A stretch of 12,720 nucleotides of DNA. Source: Reyranella sp. (GTDB lineage Bacteria; Pseudomonadota; Alphaproteobacteria; Reyranellales; Reyranellaceae). The notes below the pieces were generated by a model. The model was given only the letters and a program-made list of their open reading frames with translations. It made no database searches and was not told the DNA's origin. The translations under genes and the position numbers were made by a program. This document shows, in pieces, positions 6,504 to 12,720 of the stretch (within the stretch, counting starts at the first letter, position 1; each line of letters starts with the position of its first letter). The DNA lies in assembly GCA_016780605.1 (NCBI GenBank), contig JADHLS010000060.1:1-12720 (forward strand). Direction: 5' to 3'.

Positions 6504-7733
6504 ATGGACACGCTGCCGCTCGTCGCCCCCGAACAAGTCGGACTTTCCGCAGCGCGGCTCGATCGCGTGCGCAAGTGGATGCATGGCTGGGTCGACAGCG
6601 GCCGTCTGGCAGGCATGGTGACGGTTGTGATGCGCCGCGGCGAACTCGCTTTCGCCGAAACTGCGGGCAAGGCCGATGTCGAACGCAACAAGCCGATGCG
6701 GCCCGACACGATCTTCCGCATCTACTCCATGACCAAGCCGCTCACCTCGACGGCGATCATGATGCTCTACGAGGAGGGCCGCTTTCAGCTCGACGATCCG
6801 ATCTCGAAGTTCATCCCGACCTTCGCCAACCCGAGAGTCTATGCCGGCGGCAGCCGCGGCAAGATCGAGAGCGTGCCGGCCGAGCGCGAGCTCACCTTCC
6901 GCGACCTGCTGACCCACACCTCGGGCCTGACCTACGGCTTCATGGAGAGCAACCCGGTCGACGCCCTCTATCGCGCCAAGACCAATGGTGTCGACTTCCA
7001 GACCGGCACGACCAGTCTCAAGGACATCGTCGAGCGGCTGGGCACGTTCCCGCTGATCGCCCAGCCCGGCAAGGCCTGGAACTACAGCGTCGCCACCGAC
7101 GTGCTGGGCTATCTGGTCGAGGTCATCTCGGGTCAGCCCTTCCAACTCTATCTCAAGGAGAAGGTGCTGAAGCCGCTCGGCATGGACGACACAGACTTCC
7201 ATGTGCCGGCCGACAAGCACGATCGCTTTGCCGCCAACTACCAGGCTGGCCCGGGCGGCAAGCTCGAGCTGATCGACGATCCGGGCAAGAGCCGCTATCT
7301 CGCGCCGCGCGCCGTTAACTCCGGCGGCGGCGGGCTGGTTTCGACGGCGGCCGACTATCTGCGCTTTTGCAAGTTCATGCTGAACAAGGGCGAGCTCGAC
7401 GGCACCCGACTGCTCGGGCGCAAGACGGTCGAGCTCATGACCATGAACCATCTCAAGGGCGACATGGCCGACATGGGCATGCCGCGCTTCTCGGAGTCGA
7501 CCTACTACGGCATCGGCTTCGGGCTCGGCTTCTCGGTCATGATCGATCCGGCCAAGGCTCATATCCTCGGCACAGCCGGCGAATACGCCTGGGGCGGCGC
7601 GGCCTCGACCGCCTTCTGGTGCGATCCGGCCGAGGACATGGCGGTGGTGCTGCTGACGCAGCTGATGCCGTCCTCGACCTATCCCATCCGGCGCGAGCTG
7701 CGGGTGCTGACCTACCAGGCGATTGTCGACTGA
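6504..7733 (+). CDS. serine hydrolase, class C beta-lactamase/EstB-like
   Basis: A 409-residue member of the beta-lactamase-fold serine hydrolases (family VIII esterase type). The catalytic S75-x-x-K78 sits in IYSMTKPLTS, the second-motif tyrosine is Y194 in AWNYSVATD, and DLLTHTSGLTYG (about 134-145), GGGGLVSTAADYLRF and the late WGGAASTAFWCDP are family marks. S75 and K78 carry the same residue numbers as in Burkholderia EstB as I remember it. Such enzymes cleave esters, and only weakly if at all beta-lactams. No signal peptide is evident, so it is probably cytoplasmic, unlike true AmpC. The start is firm because of a consensus AAGGAGG site. It opens a plus-strand run; the dioxygenase follows after 12 bases, so an ester or lactone in the same pathway is a reasonable substrate guess. 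No sign of damage. Confidence 0.9.
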   Translation: MDTLPLVAPEQVGLSAARLDRVRKWMHGWVDSGRLAGMVTVVMRRGELAFAETAGKADVERNKPMRPDTIFRIYSMTKPLTSTAIMMLYEEGRFQLDDPISKFIPTFANPRVYAGGSRGKIESVPAERELTFRDLLTHTSGLTYGFMESNPVDALYRAKTNGVDFQTGTTSLKDIVERLGTFPLIAQPGKAWNYSVATDVLGYLVEVISGQPFQLYLKEKVLKPLGMDDTDFHVPADKHDRFAANYQAGPGGKLELIDDPGKSRYLAPRAVNSGGGGLVSTAADYLRFCKFMLNKGELDGTRLLGRKTVELMTMNHLKGDMADMGMPRFSESTYYGIGFGLGFSVMIDPAKAHILGTAGEYAWGGAASTAFWCDPAEDMAVVLLTQLMPSSTYPIRRELRVLTYQAIVD

Positions 7734-7745
7734 GGGCGTCGACTG

Positions 7746-8621
7746 ATGCGCAACACCGGCCCGATCAAGGTCACCAAACTTCATCCGCTGTTCGGGGCGG
7801 AAATCACGGGCATCGACATCACGCGGCCCTTGTCGGCGCGCGAATTCGGGCCGATCCGCGCCGCCTTCGAGGAGCATTCCGTGCTCCTCTTCCGCGACCA
7901 GCCGATGGACGACGAAAAGCAGGTCCAGTTCAGCGAGCTGTTCGGCCCACTCGAAACCACCGGCGCCTCCAATCCCGCCGCCGGCACCAAGTTCCAGCGC
8001 CAGTCCAACCTCGACATCATGACGGGCGAGCCGATCGCGCCCGACGACATGCGCATGATCTACCAGAAGGCCAACTACTTCTGGCACTCCGACTCCTCGT
8101 TCAAGCGCGTCCCCTCGCTGTGCTCGATCCTGACGGCACGCGTCTGCCCGCCCGAAGGCGGCAACACCGAGTTTCTGTCGATGCGGGCCGCATGGAATGC
8201 CCTACCGCCAGCGCTGCAGGCGACCATCCATCCGCTGATCGCCGAGCACTCGCTGCAATACTCGCGGGATCGCGTCCAGAAAGGCATCCTGAGCGCCAAG
8301 GCGATCGCCGAGCTGCCGCCTGTGAAGCAGCGGCTGTTCCAGGACAATCCCATCAACGGCCGGCGCGCTCTCTATATCGGCGCCCATGCCGGCTTCATCG
8401 TCGGCTGGCCGCGGGCGACCGGTGAGGCATTGCTCTACGAGCTGACGCAGCGCGCCGATCAGCCGGAATTCCGATTGTCGCATGCCTGGCGCGAAGGCGA
8501 CGTCATCGTCTGGGACAACCGTGCGGTATTGCACCGCGCTACATACTACGACACGGTGAAGTACAAGCGCTTCATGCAGCGCACCACCATCGGCGGCGAT
8601 CTGCCGACGGTGCCACAATAA
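7746..8621 (+). CDS. TfdA/TauD-family 2-oxoglutarate-dependent dioxygenase
   Basis: A 291-residue Fe(II)/2-oxoglutarate dioxygenase. The facial triad is complete: H114-x-D116 in FWHSDSSF and H263 in AVLHRATYY; R279 in MQRTT is the likely 2-oxoglutarate carboxylate ligand. The opening KVTKLHPLFGAEITGIDIT is typical of TauD/TfdA proteins. Several blocks, HSDSSF, PPEGGNTEFLSMRAAWNALP, LYIGAHA and GDVIVWDNRAVLHR, are closer to 2,4-dichlorophenoxyacetate dioxygenase (TfdA) than to taurine dioxygenase, and the triad numbers are one above TfdA's H113/D115/H262. Such enzymes hydroxylate next to an ether oxygen or sulfonate and split the molecule; the true substrate here is unknown. Cytoplasmic. It has no clear ribosome site and starts 12 bases after the hydrolase stop, so coupled translation is likely; the transporter begins three bases after its TAA. 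Confidence 0.88.
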   Translation: MRNTGPIKVTKLHPLFGAEITGIDITRPLSAREFGPIRAAFEEHSVLLFRDQPMDDEKQVQFSELFGPLETTGASNPAAGTKFQRQSNLDIMTGEPIAPDDMRMIYQKANYFWHSDSSFKRVPSLCSILTARVCPPEGGNTEFLSMRAAWNALPPALQATIHPLIAEHSLQYSRDRVQKGILSAKAIAELPPVKQRLFQDNPINGRRALYIGAHAGFIVGWPRATGEALLYELTQRADQPEFRLSHAWREGDVIVWDNRAVLHRATYYDTVKYKRFMQRTTIGGDLPTVPQ

Positions 8622-8624
8622 GAG

Positions 8625-10022
8625 ATGGCTGCACCGGCTCCGGCATCAACACCGCTCCCCGACGGAATGCCCGCAGGCTGGCCGCGCCGGCTGGCGGTGG
8701 CGACCATCACCATCGGCCTGATGATGTCGGTGCTCAGCAACTCGATGACCAACCTGGCGCTGCCCTACATCGCCCAGGATCTGAACATCACGGCCGAAAG
8801 CTCGATCTGGATCGTCAACGCGACGCAGATCGCGCTCATGGTCTCGCTGCTGCCGGTGGCGGCGTTGGCCGACATCATCGGCTATCGCCACGTCTATCGC
8901 GTCGGCCTGGTGCTCTTCTCCCTGGCCTCGATCGGCTGCGCCTTGTCGCCGTCGTTGTCCTGGCTGCTGTTGGGGCGCGCGCTTCAGGGGCTGGGCGGTG
9001 CCGCCATCATGTCGGTCCAGCCGGCCCTGGTGCGCGCCATCTATCCGCGCAACCAGCTCGGCCGCGGGCTCGGCTTCAACACCACTGTGGTCGCGACCTC
9101 ACTGGCGGCCGGCCCGTCGATTGGTGCCGCGCTGCTGTCCATTGCCTCGTGGCCGTATCTCTTTGCCGTTTACGCTCCTCTCGGGCTGATCTCGTTCGTG
9201 CTGGCTGAACGCTACCTGCCGCATACGACCCACACCCATCGCCCCTTCGACTGGCTCTCGGCCACCATGTCGGGGGCGACTTTCGGACTGCTGATCTTCG
9301 GCATCGACGGCATGGCTCACGGCCATCAACGCGCAGTGGTGATCGCGGAGCTCAGCTTGGCGGCGGCGTTGGGCATCCTGTTCGTGCAACGTCAGAGGAA
9401 GCTTGCCGACCCGATGATGCCGATCGACGTCTTCAAGCGTCCGATCTTTGCCCTGTCGATCTCGGCCGCCACCTGCACCTTCACCGCGCAGGGATTGGCC
9501 TTCGTCAGCCTACCCTTCTTCTTTCACACCGTGCTTGGCCGCGACGCCACCACCACCGGCATCCTGTTGACCGCCTGGCCGCTGGCGCTCGCCAGCATCG
9601 CCCCCATCGCCGGACGGCTGGCCGACCGCCATCATGCCGGTTTGCTGGGTGCCATCGGGCTCACCAGCATGACCACCGGCCTCGTGTTGACCGCGCTGCT
9701 GCCGGCCAATCCATCCGGTGCCGACATCATGTGGCGTCTGGTCCTGTGCGGCGCGGGCTTCGGCGTCTTCGCCTCGCCCAACAACCGGCTGATGATGAAC
9801 GCCGTGCCGCGCGAACGCAGCGGCAGCGCCGGCGGCATCATCGCGACCGCCCGCACGCTCGGCCAGACGATGGGCGCTGCGCTGGTCGCCCTGGTGTTCG
9901 GGTTGTTCGACTTCTCGAGCGGTGGCGCCCCCGATGCCGCGCGCGCCGCGCTCTGGCTGGCCGCAGCCTTTGCTTTGACGGCCCTGGTTGTCGGCAGCCT
10001 GAGGCTGAGACATTCGGCATGA
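8625..10022 (+). CDS. MFS transporter, DHA2 (EmrB/QacA)-like
   Basis: A 465-residue major facilitator superfamily permease with 12-14 hydrophobic segments from about residue 22 to the end. The first helix runs into SNSMTNLALPYIAQDLNI, followed by the WIVNATQIALMVSLLPVAALAD pattern typical of drug:H+ antiporters of the DHA2 type. A variant motif A (LADIIGYRHVYRV, 81-93) lacks the usual second arginine spacing, and motif C appears as GPSIG (163-167), marking an antiporter. Export of the substrate or product of the adjacent dioxygenase is the simplest reading; uptake is also possible. The ATG at 8625 lies three bases after the dioxygenase stop with no strong ribosome site; M15 at 8667 is an alternative start. 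The stop overlaps the next gene by ATGA, so all are probably one operon. Confidence 0.88.
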   Translation: MAAPAPASTPLPDGMPAGWPRRLAVATITIGLMMSVLSNSMTNLALPYIAQDLNITAESSIWIVNATQIALMVSLLPVAALADIIGYRHVYRVGLVLFSLASIGCALSPSLSWLLLGRALQGLGGAAIMSVQPALVRAIYPRNQLGRGLGFNTTVVATSLAAGPSIGAALLSIASWPYLFAVYAPLGLISFVLAERYLPHTTHTHRPFDWLSATMSGATFGLLIFGIDGMAHGHQRAVVIAELSLAAALGILFVQRQRKLADPMMPIDVFKRPIFALSISAATCTFTAQGLAFVSLPFFFHTVLGRDATTTGILLTAWPLALASIAPIAGRLADRHHAGLLGAIGLTSMTTGLVLTALLPANPSGADIMWRLVLCGAGFGVFASPNNRLMMNAVPRERSGSAGGIIATARTLGQTMGAALVALVFGLFDFSSGGAPDAARAALWLAAAFALTALVVGSLRLRHSA

Positions 10023-10309
10023 TCAGGAACGCCTGGCCTCAGTCCGCTTGGGCCAAGGTCGCGCTGATCGCTGCCATGGCATTTCCCGTGGCCTGGCTCC
10101 TCGGCCTGTGGTCGCTGATCGGCGACTGGCTCACCATCCTTGCAGGCTTTCTCGCCGACTCGACCCTGGTGCCCAACTGGATTCTTGGCCTGCTTGCGAT
10201 CTGCGCGATCATCGTCGCCGGGCTGTTCGGCGCGTCGCTGCGGCCGCCGCCGAAATCGACGGCTACCGACCAGAACGAGCCGCCCGAGCCGCCAGTATCG
10301 CACTCGTGA
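10019..10309 (+). CDS. small two-helix membrane protein coupled to the transporter
   Basis: A 96-residue hypothetical protein of no known family. It begins at an ATG that overlaps the transporter stop (ATGA, 10019-10022), which argues for translational coupling and for the frame being real. Two hydrophobic helices are visible, about residues 12-35 (AKVALIAAMAFPVAWLLGLW) and 50-70 (LVPNWILGLLAICAIIVAG), followed by a proline- and acid-rich hydrophilic tail (RPPPKSTATDQNEPPEPP) that would lie on one face of the membrane. The position suggests an accessory or structural partner of the transporter, but nothing in the sequence proves it; an unrelated small membrane protein in the same operon is equally possible. 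Confidence 0.62.
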   Translation: MIRNAWPQSAWAKVALIAAMAFPVAWLLGLWSLIGDWLTILAGFLADSTLVPNWILGLLAICAIIVAGLFGASLRPPPKSTATDQNEPPEPPVSHS

Positions 10310-10363
10310 TTGGTCAGCCACACAGCGGGCTGCGACGTTGCCCTTGGAACGAAGGGGGCGCCA

Positions 10364-10534
10364 ATGTCGCTTCGATCCCTTGCCATTCTCGCAGCTTTGC
10401 TCCTGTTGCAGCTCGGCGGTTGCGTCACCGCCGGCCAGCAGTCAGGCCCTTCGGTCAACGAACTGGAGCGCCGTCACGACGAGATGATGAAGCGCGCTGG
10501 AGGCGGTAGCGGCGGTGGCGGAGGCAGCATGTAG
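10364..10534 (+). CDS. small lipoprotein with glycine-rich tail
   Basis: A 56-residue predicted lipoprotein. Residues 1-19 are a type II signal peptide (MSLRSLAILAALLLLQLGG) ending in the lipobox L-G-G-C, with C20 to be lipidated. The mature part is short: a polar VNELERRHDEMMKR helix-like stretch and a GGGSGGGGGSM tail. A gaaggggg ribosome site (10351-10358) supports the ATG at 10364 over an in-frame upstream TTG. The 54-base gap from the preceding membrane protein leaves open whether it shares the transcript. It converges on the GlxA-type regulator with 17 bases between stops. Function unknown; such small lipoproteins are often envelope-associated. Confidence 0.72.
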   Translation: MSLRSLAILAALLLLQLGGCVTAGQQSGPSVNELERRHDEMMKRAGGGSGGGGGSM

Positions 10535-10551
10535 TGGGAACCGCGCAGGAC

Positions 10552-11502
10552 TCACGCCGCGCGGTGCATTTCCCTGAATAGCGACGGCGCCATGCCGAAG
10601 CGGCGTTCGAAGGCCTGTCCCAGTCGGGCCGGTGAGTTCAGGCCGACCTTGCCAGCAATGGTCTTGATCGGCAGGCCCTTGGTGAGAAGCGCGCGCGCCG
10701 CATCCAGCCGCAGGCCCTCGACGAAGTGCGCCGGAGTCTTGCCAGTGGCCTCGGTGAACTTGCGATAGAAGCTGCGCTCGGTCATGCCGGCGCGTGCCGC
10801 CAGCGCCGGCACGTCGAGCGGCTGGTCAAGGTTCTCCTGCATCCAGTCGATCAGCTTGGCGAACGGCGCCTCGGCTTCGGTCTGCGCCTGCAGGAGCGGA
10901 CTGAACTGCGACTGATAGCCGGGCCGACGCGCATAGAGCACGAAGTGCCGCGCAATCAGGTTGGCCATGTGGGCGCCGAGATCGGCCTCTACCAGAGCCA
11001 AGGCCATGTCGATGCCCGTGGTCACACCGGCCGAGGTCCAGATCTTGCCGTCGACGACGTAAAGCGAATCGGCATCGACCTCGAGGTTGGGGAACTTCTT
11101 CGCCAGTCGCTCGCAGCTCGCCCAGTGGGTCGCCACGCGCCTGCCGTCGAGCAGGCCCGCTGCGGCCAGCACGAAGGCGCCGGTGCAGACCGACCCGTAG
11201 CGTCGCGCCTTGGGCGCCACCGCGTTCAGCCAGCGCCGCAGGTCGTCACGTTCCATTGCCGCCTTCAGGCCGAGCGAGCCGCCGGCGACCAGCAAGGTGT
11301 CGGGTTGGCCTCCGATCCGGCGACTCTGGAGGGTGACACCCGAATTCGTGGTCACCGCGCCGCCGTCCGGCGAGACGATGCGCAGGTCGTAGAACGGCTG
11401 CCCGTGCGCCTCGTTGGCTGCGCCGAACACGGCGGCCGGTCCAGTGACATCGAGGAGCTGGCAGCCTTGGTAGGCGAGGATGAAGATCCGATGCTTGGCC
11501 AT
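10552..11502 (-). CDS. GlxA-type transcriptional regulator (DJ-1/PfpI + AraC HTH)
   Basis: A 316-residue regulator made of two parts. Residues about 5-170 are a DJ-1/PfpI-like sensor domain: LDVTGPAAVFGAANE near the start, VAGG, and the nucleophile-elbow motif SVCTGAF with C106. Residues about 216-316 form an AraC/XylS helix-turn-helix pair: LAARAGMTERSFYRKFTEATG, then IKTIAGKVGLNSPARLGQAFERRFGMAPSLFR. It should bind DNA and may sense a small molecule through the DJ-1 pocket. The ATG at 11502 gives the usual GlxA-family N-terminus; the ribosome site is weak, and the frame is open to an ATG at 11529, which would start inside the inverted repeat. It diverges from the isonitrile hydratase, whose protein resembles its own sensor domain. 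It most likely controls that gene and itself. Confidence 0.9.
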   Translation of the reverse strand: MAKHRIFILAYQGCQLLDVTGPAAVFGAANEAHGQPFYDLRIVSPDGGAVTTNSGVTLQSRRIGGQPDTLLVAGGSLGLKAAMERDDLRRWLNAVAPKARRYGSVCTGAFVLAAAGLLDGRRVATHWASCERLAKKFPNLEVDADSLYVVDGKIWTSAGVTTGIDMALALVEADLGAHMANLIARHFVLYARRPGYQSQFSPLLQAQTEAEAPFAKLIDWMQENLDQPLDVPALAARAGMTERSFYRKFTEATGKTPAHFVEGLRLDAARALLTKGLPIKTIAGKVGLNSPARLGQAFERRFGMAPSLFREMHRAA

Positions 11503-11537
11503 TGGCAGAAAATAGCCGATATTTGTCATTTCTGCCA
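11503..11537. promoter_or_regulatory. inverted repeat, candidate operator between divergent genes
   Basis: TGGCAGAAA (11503-11511) and TTTCTGCCA (11529-11537) form a perfect 9-bp inverted repeat with a 17-base AT-rich centre. It lies immediately upstream of the GlxA-type regulator start and 42 bases upstream of the hydratase ATG. A TTGTCA at 11523-11528 could be a -35 for the hydratase, but no -10 lies at the right distance. Half-sites about 26 bases apart (centre to centre) would fit a dimeric regulator on one or two turns of helix; binding by the neighbouring regulator is inference. Confidence 0.6.
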
Positions 11538-11579
11538 GCCGCACGCCGTCCTACTTTCAGGCCAACCAAGGAGACCACG

Positions 11580-12266
11580 ATGGCTGACCCCGTCCAGATC
11601 GGCATCCTGCTGTATCCCAACGTCACCCAGCTCGACGCCACCGGCCCGGCGCAGGTTCTGTCGCGCGTGCCTGGCGCCAAGATGCACATGATCTGGAAGA
11701 CACGCGATCCCGTGCCGACCGACGCCGGCTTTTCGATCGTGCCGACCACGACCTTCGCCGACTGTCCGCAGCTCGACGTCATCTGCGTGCCGGGCGGCGG
11801 TGGCCAGGTCGACCTGATGGTCGATCCCGAGACGCTCGACTTCCTGCGCAAGCAGGCCGCCGGCGCACGCTTTGTCACCTCGGTCTGCACCGGATCGCTC
11901 GTGCTGGGCGCTGCGGGCCTGCTCAAGGGCTACAGATCGGCATGCCATTGGGCGTGGCGCGACATGCTGAAGGATTTCGGTGCGACGCCGGTCGCCGAAC
12001 GAGTCGTGCGCGACCGCAACCGCATTTCCGGCGGCGGCGTCACTGCCGGCATCGACTTCGGCCTCACCGTCGCCGCCGAGCTGGCGGGCGAGGAGGTCGC
12101 CAAGTCGATCCAGCTCGTGCTCGAGTACGATCCGCAGCCGCCGTTCGATTCCGGATCGCCGGAGAAGGCCGGCGCCGAACGAGTGAAGCGCTTGCGCGAG
12201 CGGCTGGCGCCGCTGCTGGAGAGCCGGCGCAAGGCCAACGCCGAAGCCGCGGCGCGGCTCCACTGA
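11580..12266 (+). CDS. inhA: isonitrile hydratase (InhA-type, DJ-1/PfpI family)
   Basis: A 228-residue DJ-1/PfpI-superfamily enzyme closely resembling Pseudomonas putida isonitrile (cyclohexyl isocyanide) hydratase, EC 4.2.1.103, which converts an isonitrile to an N-substituted formamide. Shared marks: IGILLYPNVTQLDATGP with D19, MIWK (37-40), TFADCPQLDVICVPGG, the SVCTGSLVLGAAGLL elbow with C103 and T104, a THW-like CHWAW, and VTAGIDFGLTVAAELAGEE. Catalytic D and C are two above those of InhA (D17, C101), and the length matches. No helix-turn-helix is attached, so it is an enzyme and not a regulator. Start by an AAGGAG site six bases upstream. Cytoplasmic. It diverges from a GlxA-type regulator, and the DUF1272 gene starts inside its stop (TGATG), so the two are co-translated. 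Activity on isonitriles is inferred from likeness. Confidence 0.85.
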   Translation: MADPVQIGILLYPNVTQLDATGPAQVLSRVPGAKMHMIWKTRDPVPTDAGFSIVPTTTFADCPQLDVICVPGGGGQVDLMVDPETLDFLRKQAAGARFVTSVCTGSLVLGAAGLLKGYRSACHWAWRDMLKDFGATPVAERVVRDRNRISGGGVTAGIDFGLTVAAELAGEEVAKSIQLVLEYDPQPPFDSGSPEKAGAERVKRLRERLAPLLESRRKANAEAAARLH

Positions 12267-12574
12267 TGCTCGAGCTGCGCCCGAGCTGCGAGCACTGCGA
12301 CAAGCCCTTGCCGCCGGCGTCGCTGGAAGCGCGCATCTGCAGCTACGAATGCACCTTCTGCGCCGACTGCGTGGAGAACGTGCTGGGCAATGTCTGCCCC
12401 AACTGCGCCGGCGGCTTCGCGCCGCGGCCGATCAGGCCGGCGCGCAACTGGCGTGGCGACAACTGGCTCGGCAAGGATCCGGCGAGCGGCCGTGTCCGCC
12501 ACCGGCCCGTCGATGCGGCGGCGCACGCGCGCTTTGCAGCCGCCATCAGGCCTCTGCCGGCAGACCAGCGGTGA
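12266..12574 (+). CDS. DUF1272 zinc-ribbon-like protein
   Basis: A 102-residue protein whose first 55 residues match DUF1272: MLELRPSCEHCDKPLPP, ARICSYECTFCADC, VCPNCAGGF. Eight cysteines in the order C8-x2-C11, C25-x3-C29-x2-C32-x2-C35, C44-x2-C47 suggest two zinc sites. Residues 56-102 are a basic tail (RPIRPARNWRGDNWLG, then HRPVDAAAHARFAAA) that may be partly disordered. The family is small and of unknown function. The ATG overlaps the preceding stop (TGATG), so translation depends on the hydratase gene. Cytoplasmic; a nucleic-acid or protein partner is possible, not shown. Confidence 0.85.
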   Translation: MLELRPSCEHCDKPLPPASLEARICSYECTFCADCVENVLGNVCPNCAGGFAPRPIRPARNWRGDNWLGKDPASGRVRHRPVDAAAHARFAAAIRPLPADQR

Positions 12575-12720
12575 TGCCGAGCGCCTTAAGAAAACTTTGA
12601 TACAAAGCCGCCATGGGCGGCCGCCCGAGCATGGCTGAAGATACGCGTGGAGGACCGCGTATTGTTCACCCCCCCGAGCTATCTCCGTGCGCTCGGCTGC
12701 CTTGCAGGCAGCCTCATGCT
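12575..12720. other. gene-poor right end with consecutive inverted repeats
   Basis: No convincing gene lies here. Inverted repeats follow one another: CTTTG-ATA-CAAAG (12595-12607), GCCGCC-ATG-GGCGGC (12607-12621), ATACGCG-TGGAGGAC-CGCGTAT (12641-12662), CCGAGC/GCTCGG (12674-12696) and GGCTGCC-TTGCA-GGCAGCC (12695-12713). Open frames running off the end (ATG 12631; GTG 12647) could be the start of a further gene, with GGAGGA in a hairpin loop, but neither has a recognisable product. A structured leader or small RNA is an alternative; I cannot tell which. Confidence 0.4.

Noticed and set aside
6393..8087. A 564-codon minus-strand open frame
   Set aside because: It is antisense to the serine hydrolase and dioxygenase, which have intact catalytic motifs; its composition is that of a shadow frame.
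12546..12614. Short minus-strand frame starting MAALYQSFLKALG
   Set aside because: It is only 22 codons, has no ribosome site and overlaps the end of the DUF1272 gene.
1..12720. Insertion sequence, tRNA/attachment site or CRISPR array
   Set aside because: No transposase or integrase motif, no tRNA-like cloverleaf and no regularly spaced repeats were found on either strand by reading.

Overview
The window is a gene-dense, high-GC stretch (about two thirds GC by eye). Its Bug-type binding proteins, lectin-like secreted protein, TfdA-like dioxygenase and GlxA-type regulator suggest a soil or rhizosphere alphaproteobacterium, of the Bradyrhizobium/Reyranella sort. A palindromic intergenic repeat of a kind I associate with Rhizobiales and relatives at 5400-5507 agrees. 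The placement is inference from gene content. I see no rRNA, tRNA, transposase, phage gene or CRISPR array.

Layout. 1-141 is the tail of a tripartite-tricarboxylate (Bug/TctC) binding protein, meeting a minus-strand pair head-on: a metallo-beta-lactamase-fold hydrolase (482-1369) followed by a NIPSNAP protein (143-469). Two small paralogous membrane proteins (1439-1738 and 1806-2114, minus) come next. A divergent, unusually AT-rich spacer leads to a plus-strand amidase (2221-3642) and a secreted lectin-like protein (3726-4403). The lectin gene ends on a shared CTAG with a second, complete Bug binding protein (4400-5374, minus). Upstream of that are the palindromic repeat and a short-chain dehydrogenase (5530-6429, minus).

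From 6504 a plus-strand run encodes a class-C-like serine hydrolase, a TfdA/TauD-family 2-oxoglutarate dioxygenase, an MFS (DHA2-like) transporter, a two-helix membrane protein overlapping the transporter by ATGA, and a 56-residue lipoprotein. The first four are so tightly spaced that one transcript is likely. The dioxygenase carries the iron ligands of TfdA at almost the same residue numbers, so oxidative cleavage of an aryloxy- or similar carboxylate is a reasonable guess, with the hydrolase, amidase, dehydrogenase and binding protein as possible partners in breaking down an imported organic acid or ester.

The right end holds a divergent pair: a GlxA-type regulator (DJ-1/PfpI domain plus AraC helix-turn-helix, 10552-11502, minus) and an isonitrile hydratase of the InhA type (11580-12266), coupled by a TGATG overlap to a zinc-binding DUF1272 protein (12266-12574). 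A perfect 9-bp inverted repeat sits in the space between the divergent genes and is a good operator candidate. The final 146 bases have no convincing gene but contain several consecutive inverted repeats.
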